NCBI GenBank assembly: GCA_024699235.1
Contig: JAILPY010000115.1
Location: forward strand, 1-47,027
Length of the DNA stretch: 47,027 nucleotides
Origin: Treponema sp.
Lineage (GTDB): Bacteria; Spirochaetota; Spirochaetia; Treponematales; Treponemataceae
Direction of reading: 5' to 3'
Below, piece after piece: positions 16,039-23,936 of the stretch. The notes under the pieces were generated by a model, which was not told where the DNA came from, did not search any database, and saw only the letters and a list, made by a program, of their open reading frames with translations. The number at the start of each line of letters is the position of its first letter. The stretch's first letter is position 1. A program made the position numbers and the translations under genes.

Positions 16039-16041
16039 TGT

Positions 16042-16078
16042 AAAGCTTTCTGTTTCAGATGATGCAGAAAGCTTTTTT
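16042..16078 (+). terminator. terminator between tRNA-Leu and the convergent methyltransferase gene
   Basis: AAAGCTTTCTG (16042-16052) and CAGAAAGCTTT (16065-16075) form an 11-pair stem followed by a T run. Its right arm runs up to the stop codon of the convergent gene. Confidence 0.85.
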
Positions 16079-16880
16079 ATTTTACTCCGTATAGAAGGCC
16101 TGTTCCGCCCAGCATCCATGGAGTGCAGATAAAGCGGGGAATAAATCCACATACCTTTTCTACATTACGCATGTAGTGAATCTCTGTAATTCCTGAGTTT
16201 TTTAGCTCTTCAATAAAATTATCCATTTCCTTATAGTATCTGGGATTTGAAAACTTATCCTGAAATGCAAAGGACCCGCCTCTTTTTAGAATACGCAATG
16301 CCTCTTTTATGAGCAGCTTTCTGTCATCAACGGAATGTTCCTTGTAGAAGGCAAAGTTACTTATGCTTGCATCAAAGGTTTCATCTGAAAATGCTAGCTG
16401 TGCGATGTCTCCGTGAATGAATTGGATTCTGTTTGTAACGCCCTCTGCCGTTGCATTTGTATCGCAGGCGTTTTTTCCGTATTCCCATCTTTTACCCCAG
16501 GAATCAACTCCTGTAACTGATGCTTCTTCATATCGTTTTGCACATTGTATGCTTACGGCCCCGGAACTGCATCCTATATCCAATATTGAGCCTTTTCCAT
16601 TCCAGAATATATGGTCTATTAGAAAAAGCTGTGTTTTTTCTAGTAACTTTCCTCCATTAAAAGAAAGTCTTTTTATGCAGATTTTTGTATAGATTAAAAA
16701 AATCATAAAAAAAGCTAATAAGGAAAGGCCTGTGTATAGGATACAATTATTTTTTAGCACGAAAAAAAGACTTCCTGTCAGGATTGCAATGAGCATGCAG
16801 ATTATAGTCAGTTTATTTATTCCTGATGAAGTTCCCCTGCTTTCATAATTTGTATTCGTATTTGATAATAGAGATTTCAT
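16077..16880 (-). CDS. membrane-anchored SAM-dependent methyltransferase
   Basis: A class I methyltransferase of about 267 residues. Two hydrophobic helices near residues 20-65 (ICMLIAILTGSLFFVL and GLSLLAFFMIFLIY) anchor it in the membrane. The cytosolic domain has motif I ILDIGCSSGAVSIQCA, an acidic residue in VTGVDSWG, and FDASISNFAFY followed by EALRILKRGGSFAFQD. The start at 16880 is used because GGGAAG precedes it; an earlier in-frame ATG at 16916 has none. The substrate is unknown. It is convergent with tRNA-Leu. Confidence 0.8.
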   Translation of the reverse strand: MKSLLSNTNTNYESRGTSSGINKLTIICMLIAILTGSLFFVLKNNCILYTGLSLLAFFMIFLIYTKICIKRLSFNGGKLLEKTQLFLIDHIFWNGKGSILDIGCSSGAVSIQCAKRYEEASVTGVDSWGKRWEYGKNACDTNATAEGVTNRIQFIHGDIAQLAFSDETFDASISNFAFYKEHSVDDRKLLIKEALRILKRGGSFAFQDKFSNPRYYKEMDNFIEELKNSGITEIHYMRNVEKVCGFIPRFICTPWMLGGTGLLYGVK

Positions 16881-16937
16881 GCTTCCCTTATAACATTTTT
16901 GAAGAAAGATATGCAAGTCCTATATTCATGTTATGTC

Positions 16938-19145
16938 TTATTGGGTCATAAGTTCTTCTAGTTTCTTGGCTGCATCCTGAGTTCTCTGAGCCAGAGCTTC
17001 AAGCGATTCTACAGTTTCGGATAGAATTTCTGTATGTGATGAAATGTTTGAGCTGGCTTCATTTACAGCTGCAGAAGCCCTGAACAGTTCCTCCATGTTT
17101 CCCATGACCTGGCTGGCAAATGAACTTTGATTGGACACTTCATTTTTCATGCGCATGGCAGAAACAGAAAGATTTTCAGATTCTTTAGATACAGCCTTTC
17201 CTGCTTCTCTTTGCTCTTCCATTCCTTCTGCTGCTATTGATACCTTTTCTGCACTTTCTGTTGCTCCACTTTTTATTTTGTCCAGCGTTGAATTTACTTT
17301 GTCTGTAAGCTCTACGCCACCGTCAATAGAGTGAATTACAGATGTTATTATTTCTCCAATTTTAGCAGACCAGCTGGCACTTTTAGCAGCAAGGCTTTTT
17401 ATTTCATGGGCAATAACGGCAAATCCCTTTCCTGCTTCTCCTGAATGCGCTGCCTCAATAGAAGCATTCATTGAAAGCAAATCTGTCTGTTGTGCAAAAT
17501 CATCAAGAGTTGTAACGACTGACAGAATTTCATTTGAAGAATTCTGGATGCTCTTCATAAGTTCAAAGAGCTTTTTCATATCCTGATTTCCCATGTTAGT
17601 AATGGAACTTAGTGAAGATGTAAATTTTGCCGCATTTGATAAGCCTTCACTTACAGTTTCAATGCCGTCCATAACTTGTTTTGTTCCCTGTGCAGATTTT
17701 TCTATGCTTGCAGATGAAATGTCAAATTCATCTTTCATGCGGCATAGAAATTCAGTAAGTGCCTTTACAGCACTTGCTGTTTCTTCTCTGATTCTTGTCT
17801 GTTCCTTTAAGGCATTATTTATGACGGCAACTTTTTCCCTTGATTGGAATGTTGCTTCTGAAACATCTTCTACAGAGCGTTCTAGTTCATTTGCAATCTG
17901 TGTCGTTTCTTTTACCATTTGTTTTGCTGTATTGAATATTTCGCTCAGTCGGTCTCTCTGAACTGCTGTTTCTTCTGCAAGCGTAACAATTTTCTTTTGG
18001 TCTTTTGAGCTGTGTATGCTTAGCGTGAGGAAAATTGAAAGGTTTATGATAAAGAATGCAATTCCCTGCAGCCACATGAATGGTATTTTGCCAATGACCA
18101 TATAAAAGACGTCATAGAGAGACAGCAAGCTTGCAACAGTAAGGCCTATAAGCATGTATAATGCGTGTTCCTGCTTTTTTCGGAATGCTTCGATTGAGAT
18201 TGCAAAACCGTAGATGATGACAAGTACAAGGGGTATTAGGTATATCATGAATAAAAGGTCTTGCATGTCATTGCTATTTATGCTGGAAAGATATATTCCA
18301 AATGTGAAAAGGTCAAAAATAATAGCTCCGATAAGCATAAGTTTCAGTTTTCTTCCCCTGAAGAAACTGTTTAGGAAAAGTGAAATAAAGCTAAGGCTTA
18401 CCGGAAGACAGGCTCTTGCAAGTACTCTATGCAGTGTGTAAGGAATAAATATGTTTTCTGCACCTAGGTCATAAAAATAAAAGCTGATGAATAACAGTGT
18501 TAGAGAAAAAAACAGGTACGTTAAATCTTTTGTATTTCCTAAGAAGAGGAAGATGGAATAAGCCATTATAAAAAGGCAGATTATTGTTATGAATATAAAT
18601 ATTTTTTCAGAAAAAATGTTGTGGATATGTGTTGTGAAATATGCCTGCGCTTCATTATCTAATGCAACTCCTACAAATTTAAGGTTGCCTGCTGTTCCCT
18701 GTATTTTTAATCCTATGCATGTATGATTGTCTGTGATGCAGTTCTGAGGAATGAGAATTTCACTCATCCTTCCTGTACGTATGCATATATCAGGCTTCAT
18801 CCTTCCTACAGTGCCTATGTATGTACCGTTGGCATATACTTCCATTGCAGCAGTTACTCTGTCTATTTCTAGCCATACTCGTCCATTACGAAGTTCCTGC
18901 GGAATTTCTATGGTTTTACGGACAAAAATGTATTGGGAATCATTTGAAAAATGAATTGTATTTATTAAGGACTCGCAGTCATTCCATTGGCTGTCATCAA
19001 AATTTGTCAGTTCCCAGCCATTGATTAGACTGCCTTCCTTTATTTTCCAGTCTGAGGAGCAATCAATTGAAATTTTTTTTTCATAAGAACAGGATGAAAA
19101 GAATCCTGCCAGGATGACAATAAGAGGAATGATAAACTTTTTCAT
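16938..19145 (-). CDS. methyl-accepting chemotaxis protein with 7TM (7TMR-DISM) sensor
   Basis: A 735-residue chemoreceptor. Residues 1-19 form a signal with a lipobox-like end (GFFSSC). Residues ~20-190 look like an extracytoplasmic beta-sandwich of the DISM type (WLEIDRVTAAMEVYANGTYIG). Seven hydrophobic helices follow (~195-395), then a coiled-coil signalling domain without an obvious HAMP. The CheA/CheW contact hairpin is clear: DDFAQQTDLLSMNASIEAA, then GKGFAVIAHEIKSLAAKS. The start at 19145 has GGAGAG upstream. The ligand may be a carbohydrate, by family analogy only. Confidence 0.85.
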   Translation of the reverse strand: MKKFIIPLIVILAGFFSSCSYEKKISIDCSSDWKIKEGSLINGWELTNFDDSQWNDCESLINTIHFSNDSQYIFVRKTIEIPQELRNGRVWLEIDRVTAAMEVYANGTYIGTVGRMKPDICIRTGRMSEILIPQNCITDNHTCIGLKIQGTAGNLKFVGVALDNEAQAYFTTHIHNIFSEKIFIFITIICLFIMAYSIFLFLGNTKDLTYLFFSLTLLFISFYFYDLGAENIFIPYTLHRVLARACLPVSLSFISLFLNSFFRGRKLKLMLIGAIIFDLFTFGIYLSSINSNDMQDLLFMIYLIPLVLVIIYGFAISIEAFRKKQEHALYMLIGLTVASLLSLYDVFYMVIGKIPFMWLQGIAFFIINLSIFLTLSIHSSKDQKKIVTLAEETAVQRDRLSEIFNTAKQMVKETTQIANELERSVEDVSEATFQSREKVAVINNALKEQTRIREETASAVKALTEFLCRMKDEFDISSASIEKSAQGTKQVMDGIETVSEGLSNAAKFTSSLSSITNMGNQDMKKLFELMKSIQNSSNEILSVVTTLDDFAQQTDLLSMNASIEAAHSGEAGKGFAVIAHEIKSLAAKSASWSAKIGEIITSVIHSIDGGVELTDKVNSTLDKIKSGATESAEKVSIAAEGMEEQREAGKAVSKESENLSVSAMRMKNEVSNQSSFASQVMGNMEELFRASAAVNEASSNISSHTEILSETVESLEALAQRTQDAAKKLEELMTQ

Positions 19146-19163
19146 ATAACTCTCCATAATCAC

Positions 19164-19222
19164 ATTTTACAAGGAATGTTATTGATTTAATTGTCTGCAG
19201 ATATTGTTTTTCCTTGTAAAAT
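19164..19222. promoter_or_regulatory. 13-bp inverted repeat in the divergent control region
   Basis: ATTTTACAAGGAA (19164-19176) and its exact reverse complement (19210-19222) are separated by 33 bases. Read outward, each arm is TTCCTTGTAAAAT and ends in a -10-like TAAAAT, one pointing toward the chemoreceptor gene and one toward the gene at 19344. This could be a symmetric divergent promoter or a paired operator. A large hairpin in the leader is the alternative. Confidence 0.45.
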
Positions 19223-19306
19223 AGATAAATATAATGATTTGACTATACAGTTAAATTTAAAATTTATCAATATAAAGCAATAGGTGTCGGATTAATTTGT
19301 TTTTAT

Positions 19307-19335
19307 TTGCATAAGATATTCTTTTGCGGTAAAAT
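19307..19335 (+). promoter_or_regulatory. promoter directly before the secreted-protein gene
   Basis: TTGCAT (19307-19312) and TAAAAT (19330-19335) are 17 bases apart. The first ATG (19344) is only eight bases downstream. Confidence 0.6.
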
Positions 19336-19343
19336 GAGTTCAT

Positions 19344-20108
19344 ATGTTGCATGTGGATGCTTGTATGAACAGATGCCGGTTTTATGTTTTTTTTCTCATT
19401 CTTTGCATTATGTTCACTATGCCTATATTCTCAGATTCACTGTCGATGAATTTTAATGAAAATCTGAGCGATTCTGACAGGGCAAGTCTTTTATCTGGTG
19501 AAATGGTTATCAGGGCTTGTCCTTCTGCTAAGAAAATGTGCGGGCAGGGAACTTCAGGTGTCATACAGGAAGTCTTGGATGACGTATGTTCATTTAAGCC
19601 AAATTATATTGCCGAAGTTGTAAAGATTTACCCTATAGTAGAAAATGATGATTTTATTGCAAAATTTGAATCAATGATGACTGATATACCATCAGACTTT
19701 ACTATTCCTTATTATTCTGATGAAGCAAAAAAGGATATGAAGCTTTCTTTGACCTATAAAAATCTTTCTACAGCAGTTACAGGTTTGTCTACAACTGCAA
19801 ATTCTGATTTTACTATGGCTCCGTTCGGACTTATAAATACTGAAATTCATACAGACCGTTCTGACAGTACTTATAGGTACAGCCTTACAAATACAAATAA
19901 GATAAAATATAAAGACTTTATTACCTGCGTTAGCAAAGGGAACATGAAACTTTCTCTGGCCTTGCTGAAGAGTGATGATTATTGGATTGTATACGGATTC
20001 GTTGCCGCCGATGCACCTAGCATATTTTTTTTACGAAAAAAGGTTGAAGCTGCTATAGTTGAGCGAGCACAGGCTTTCTGTTCTTACTTTTTTACCCAGT
20101 TAGATTAA
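19344..20108 (+). CDS. secreted protein of unknown function (254 residues)
   Basis: An N-terminal signal peptide (FYVFFLILCIMFTMPIFS) indicates export; no lipobox is evident. The mature part is mixed alpha/beta with no motif I can name. It includes PYYSDEAKKDMKLSLTYKNL and ends in a helix. The start is uncertain. ATG 19344 would make a leaderless mRNA given the -10 box at 19330-19335, while ATG 19365 gives a shorter signal peptide and a leader of about 23 bases with weak GTGGA. It resembles secreted proteins confined to spirochaetes, but no family is claimed. Confidence 0.65.
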   Translation: MLHVDACMNRCRFYVFFLILCIMFTMPIFSDSLSMNFNENLSDSDRASLLSGEMVIRACPSAKKMCGQGTSGVIQEVLDDVCSFKPNYIAEVVKIYPIVENDDFIAKFESMMTDIPSDFTIPYYSDEAKKDMKLSLTYKNLSTAVTGLSTTANSDFTMAPFGLINTEIHTDRSDSTYRYSLTNTNKIKYKDFITCVSKGNMKLSLALLKSDDYWIVYGFVAADAPSIFFLRKKVEAAIVERAQAFCSYFFTQLD

Positions 20109-20129
20109 TTTTAACTGGGTAATGGTTTA

Positions 20130-20203
20130 TGACCCACGCGGGAATCGAACTCGCAACCTACAGCTTAGGAGGCTGTCACTCTATCCAATTGAGCTAGTGG
20201 ATC
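20130..20203 (-). tRNA. tRNA-Arg (anticodon CCU)
   Basis: On the minus strand the acceptor arms GATCCAC and GTGGGTC pair with one G-U. The anticodon loop CTCCTAA, inside ACAGC/GCTGT, gives CCU for AGG codons. D arm and T arm (GAGTTCGATTC) are standard and CCA is not encoded. It lies just downstream of efp on the same strand. Confidence 0.95.
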
Positions 20204-20246
20204 AAATATAAATTACAGGACAGTTATGCTGCCCTGCTTTATGCAA

Positions 20247-20819
20247 TTATTTATCTTTTGCGCGTTCTACGAATGAACCGTCGCGCGTATCAATTACAAT
20301 GCGGTCATCTGTATTGCAGAATAAAGGAACTCTTACTTCTACACCTGTATCAAGTGTTGCAGGCTTCAATGATTTTCCAGAAGTATCGCCCTTTACGCCA
20401 GGCTCACAGTAAGTGATTGTTCTTGTGATGTTTACAGGAAGTTCAACGCCAACTGCCTTTCCTTCATAGAATGTAACCATAATATCATAGTCATCATCAG
20501 GAGAAATGAATCCACCTTTTTCACCAAGATCGTCTTTTTCAAGAAGAATCTCGTCGTATGTTGTCTGATCCATGAAGTGGAATGTATTGCCATCGATATA
20601 AGAAAGTCTTACATTCTTTTCGTCAAGTTCTACATCTTCAAACTTTTCACCTGCATCAACACCGAGATCCTGTGTGCTACCTGTAAGGATATTCTTTACA
20701 CGGAGATTTACAGTAATGCCTGCACGACCACCCTTCTGACCAAGGAGCTTCTGAACCATAAATGGTGAGCCTTCGTACATGAATACTGAGCCTACTCTAA
20801 TTTCATTTGTTGATATCAT
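20247..20819 (-). CDS. efp: elongation factor P with arginine at the modification site
   Basis: EF-P rescues ribosomes stalled on proline runs. The 190-residue protein has the usual three OB-like domains. Aligned to the E. coli loop PGKGQAF, the tip residue here is Arg32 (GGRAG) instead of lysine, the form modified by EarP-dependent rhamnosylation. The conserved LRVKNILTG follows the loop. AGGAAG lies eight bases upstream of the ATG and the gene has its own promoter inside the end of earP. The adjacent earP makes the modification route explicit. Confidence 0.95.
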   Translation of the reverse strand: MISTNEIRVGSVFMYEGSPFMVQKLLGQKGGRAGITVNLRVKNILTGSTQDLGVDAGEKFEDVELDEKNVRLSYIDGNTFHFMDQTTYDEILLEKDDLGEKGGFISPDDDYDIMVTFYEGKAVGVELPVNITRTITYCEPGVKGDTSGKSLKPATLDTGVEVRVPLFCNTDDRIVIDTRDGSFVERAKDK

Positions 20820-20852
20820 ATCTCTATCTTCCTACTAAAAAAGTGTACGCAT

Positions 20853-20881
20853 ATTATATAAATAATCGATTAAAATTGCAA
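20853..20881 (-). promoter_or_regulatory. efp promoter
   Basis: On the minus strand TTGCAA (20881-20876) and TATAAT (20858-20853) are 17 bases apart, near-consensus, overlapping the last codons of earP. efp can thus be made in excess of earP. Confidence 0.65.
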
Positions 20882-22084
20882 CCGCTTAATGTAATCAAGC
20901 AGGTTTTCTGCCATATTTCCGTTTTTTAGCAGCATTTCTGAAAACTCCTTGAAGTTCTTTTTCAAAATTTCCATCTTGCAGAAGTATTGCGTATAAGGTA
21001 TGCCTTCTGGCAGTGATATGTCCTCCATTGAGTCTAGGACATCCTGCGCTTCTTTTCCAACAGCTGCATCAGGCCTTATGTTAAAGCCAATCATGCATTT
21101 TTGTATGATATTAAAGTCTTCCTGTGAAAAAAAAGGCTTTAGGCGTTTAAGAAGTGCATCCGCCTTTACCAGCTGAAAGCTTTCGTCCTGCTCATATGCA
21201 TGCCATAGAAAAGGTATTCCGCACAGACATGCTCTTGCAAAAGAGTCTTCGCCTCTGATTATTGCAAAATCAGCACAGCATATTAATGAATCCCATGCAG
21301 TCTGGGGCATGTATTGCAATGCTACTGCATGTATGGGACATCCTGCTTCCTTTATTGCCGTCATAAAAGGCGTCAGGCTTAGCCCCGGAGCTGCAAGCAC
21401 GCAAATATCTTTATGGCATAAATCCTTTGCCTTAGAAAGAGACTTGATGATGGGCGTGAAATCCTGCTTGTAAGTAAACAGGACAGTACATAATGTATCT
21501 TTGCTGCTTAACTGTGAAAATGCCTGCTGGCTTAAGAAGGGCTTTACATTCTGTAAGGCCCAGTCTCTGCTTTTAAGGCTTTGCATGAATGGAGGGTCTA
21601 GAATCAGACCTCCGGTTTTGCTTGTAAAGCCTGGCATGAAGTTTCTTTTTTTTACGTATGTAGAACGCGTTGCACTTTTTAATAAATGAAATCCGTCTGC
21701 CCATTCTTCTGCAGTTAAATATTCTACATTTACGATGTGAATTATTTCTTTAGTAACGTTACGTTCTGGGCTGAACAGTATGTTTTCAAGCCATTCTGGA
21801 CGTATGCACTGGAAGCACTGGAGTATGATGCGCGGATGGTTTTTACAGAAAAATTCAGTGCAAGTCTCTGCATTATTCCAGTCAAGGACAGTCCAGCCAT
21901 TATATTTCTGCAATGCCTGATTTCTGTCTATTCCTGGAGCCATCTGGGCAAAAGATGCAAGGTTGCTTACAACCAGCGTAAGGTGCAGTTCTGGAGATAG
22001 GGCGGAAAGAGCCCTTGAAAGCCTGTACACTACGCCTATGTCTCCATAATTATCTACAACATCACATAAAAGAGTTACATCCAT
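20870..22084 (-). CDS. earP: EF-P arginine rhamnosyltransferase EarP
   Basis: Transfers rhamnose from dTDP-rhamnose to Arg32 of EF-P. This is a 404-residue GT-B protein of the EarP (DUF2331) family. The N-terminal signature CDVVDNYGDIGVVYRLSR carries D11 and D15, matching the two essential aspartates of characterised EarP. The C-terminal domain has IIRGEDSFARA (R277, E279), the nucleotide-sugar site, followed by PFLWHAYEQDE. It lies directly upstream of efp, the usual pairing. TATAAT sits six bases before the ATG with TTGATA 18 bases further up and no ribosome site. The rhamnose-synthesis genes must lie elsewhere. Confidence 0.92.
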   Translation of the reverse strand: MDVTLLCDVVDNYGDIGVVYRLSRALSALSPELHLTLVVSNLASFAQMAPGIDRNQALQKYNGWTVLDWNNAETCTEFFCKNHPRIILQCFQCIRPEWLENILFSPERNVTKEIIHIVNVEYLTAEEWADGFHLLKSATRSTYVKKRNFMPGFTSKTGGLILDPPFMQSLKSRDWALQNVKPFLSQQAFSQLSSKDTLCTVLFTYKQDFTPIIKSLSKAKDLCHKDICVLAAPGLSLTPFMTAIKEAGCPIHAVALQYMPQTAWDSLICCADFAIIRGEDSFARACLCGIPFLWHAYEQDESFQLVKADALLKRLKPFFSQEDFNIIQKCMIGFNIRPDAAVGKEAQDVLDSMEDISLPEGIPYTQYFCKMEILKKNFKEFSEMLLKNGNMAENLLDYIKRLQF

Positions 22085-22090
22085 AGGGCA

Positions 22091-22120
22091 ATTATATAGT
22101 TTTTTCTGCTATTTTATCAA
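22091..22120 (-). promoter_or_regulatory. earP promoter abutting the start codon
   Basis: On the minus strand TTGATA, an 18-base spacer and TATAAT (22096-22091); the ATG at 22084 follows after six bases, so transcription should begin on or next to the start codon. Confidence 0.6.
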
Positions 22121-22173
22121 TTTGTATGTTCAAAATGAAAGCCTGCATGGAATTGCATTCGGTAGAGGATTTT

Positions 22174-23742
22174 ATGAATATATATAGTTTTTCGCCTTTT
22201 GGTTATGAAGGTTCGCTTGTGAGCGTAGAAGTTGATTTGCGAAGGGGCATTCCTGCTGTTGATATAGTTGGGCTTGCCGATGGAGCAGTAAAGGAGTCAA
22301 GGGAGCGCATGAGGAGCGCTATCAGGAACAGTGGACTGGAGTTTCCTCCAGAACGGGTTCTTATAAGTCTTTCTCCTGCAGACTTAAAGAAAGAGGGTGC
22401 AGGATTTGATCTGGCGGTTGCCATTGCCGTTTTGTCGGCAAAGGAAGAAATTGACCAAGAATATAATTTTTCAGCCGGTGACATCCTCGTTATGGGAGAA
22501 CTGGAACTGAACGGAAATGTTCGTCCTGTAAAGGGGGTTCATGCAGCTGTGAGTACGGCTTATGCAGGCGGAATAAGGATGTGTATTGTTCCCTCTGCGA
22601 ATGCGGATGAGGCCCGTGAAGTAAACTGCATGAAAGTATTCGGAGCCGGAAATTTGCTTGAAGCTTTTAAGGCTTTGAAATGTGAAGAAGTTTTTACAGA
22701 AAAAAAAAGTAATTATAAAGATAGTCTTGATGAAGATGATTCTGAAAGCATCGTTGTTGTTAACGGCATAAAGTTCCCAGCCGTTTCTGAAGAATATGAA
22801 TATTCAAAAGTGAATGATCAAGAATTTTTTATACGAGGATTGCAGATTGCCGCTGCAGGGGGTCATAATCTTCTTGCCTTTGGACCTCCTGGCTGTGGCA
22901 AGAGTTTGTGCCTGCAGAAGTTCCCTGCTTTAATGCCTATGCTTACAAAAGAAGAAAGCCAGCCTGTTACTAGAATATATTCTATTGCAGGCTTGCTTTC
23001 TCCTAAGCATTCCTCAATCAGGAATGCTCCGTTCAGGCAGCCTCATCAGACAGCTTCTATTGAAGGAATATGTGGAGGGGGCCCACGCTGCACTCCTGGA
23101 GAAATTTCTCTTGCTCATAATGGAGTTCTGTTCCTGGATGAAGCTGCAGAATTCAGAAGTTCCGTACTGCAAATGCTTAGGGTTCCGCTCGAAAGCGGCA
23201 GCATTACTTTAAGTCGTGCAGGCCGCACTACTATATTCCCTGCAAGATTTCAGCTTCTTATGGCAACAAATCCTTGTCCTTGCGGTTATTATGGTTTTAG
23301 TGAAAAGATATGTTTGTGTTCTGCTCATTCTGTAGAGCAATATTGGAAAAAGTTTTCAGCACCACTTTTAGATAGAATTGATATTAGGATTCAGGTACAG
23401 AAAAAAAAGAATGGTTTCAGGCCTCTTTCTACGGAAGAACTTCGCGTCGGAATAGCAAATGCAACGCTTATTCAGAGAAAGAGGTCTGGAAAGAAAAATG
23501 CATATTTGACTTCTGTAGAAATCAGTGCCTTCTGTAAATGTTCGGAAAAAGCCAGTCTGGTTCTGGATGCAGCTTGCGAAAAATATTCCTTTTCTCCAAG
23601 AGGCGTATCCAGCTGCCTTAAACTTGCAAGAACTATTGCTGATATGGAATGCAAGCAGATTATAGATGAAAAGTCAATGATTGAAGCTGTTTCTTACCGC
23701 TCTGTTTCCGGCGGAATGGAATCTGGATTTGGAATGCTTTAG
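22174..23742 (+). CDS. YifB/ComM-type Mg-chelatase-like AAA+ ATPase
   Basis: A cytosolic AAA+ protein of about 522 residues. The N-terminal Lon-like fold shows GLADGAVKESRERMRSA and SPADLKKEGAGFDLAVAIAV. The Mg-chelatase-type ATPase has Walker A GPPGCGKS, Walker B LFLDEAAEF, ATNPCPCGY and the C-terminal helical domain (YSFSPRGVSSCLKLART). ComM members promote branch migration in natural transformation; the role here is inferred. The start at 22174 is chosen because GAGG lies just before it and the family begins with the MNIYSFSPFGYEG pattern; an in-frame ATG at 22126 lacks a ribosome site. Confidence 0.88.
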   Translation: MNIYSFSPFGYEGSLVSVEVDLRRGIPAVDIVGLADGAVKESRERMRSAIRNSGLEFPPERVLISLSPADLKKEGAGFDLAVAIAVLSAKEEIDQEYNFSAGDILVMGELELNGNVRPVKGVHAAVSTAYAGGIRMCIVPSANADEAREVNCMKVFGAGNLLEAFKALKCEEVFTEKKSNYKDSLDEDDSESIVVVNGIKFPAVSEEYEYSKVNDQEFFIRGLQIAAAGGHNLLAFGPPGCGKSLCLQKFPALMPMLTKEESQPVTRIYSIAGLLSPKHSSIRNAPFRQPHQTASIEGICGGGPRCTPGEISLAHNGVLFLDEAAEFRSSVLQMLRVPLESGSITLSRAGRTTIFPARFQLLMATNPCPCGYYGFSEKICLCSAHSVEQYWKKFSAPLLDRIDIRIQVQKKKNGFRPLSTEELRVGIANATLIQRKRSGKKNAYLTSVEISAFCKCSEKASLVLDAACEKYSFSPRGVSSCLKLARTIADMECKQIIDEKSMIEAVSYRSVSGGMESGFGML

Positions 23743-23762
23743 GATATGCTTTAAAATAAAAA

Positions 23763-23845
23763 TACCGGCTCTGAGACTTGAACTCAGACACGCTCGCGCG
23801 CAAAAGATTTTGAGTCTTTCGTGTCTACCATTCCACCAAGCCGGC
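23763..23845 (-). tRNA. tRNA-Leu (anticodon CAA)
   Basis: On the minus strand the acceptor GCCGGCT pairs with AGCCGGT with a terminal G-U. The anticodon loop CTCAAAA gives CAA. The long GC-rich variable arm and T arm (GAGTTCAAGTC) confirm a leucine class II tRNA. CCA is not encoded. Confidence 0.93.
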
Positions 23846-23936
23846 AATATGTGGGTTAGTATAGCAAATTGTAATTTGTTTATCAAGAGGTAGCGCGAAA
23901 TAAATTTTAGCAAGCAGTTTTTCTGAGGTTTATGAA

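Noticed and set aside
20092-20122. Terminator at the end of the secreted-protein gene
   Set aside because: A ten-pair hairpin (TTACCCAGTT/AACTGGGTAA) exists, but no T run follows on either strand, so termination is not supported.
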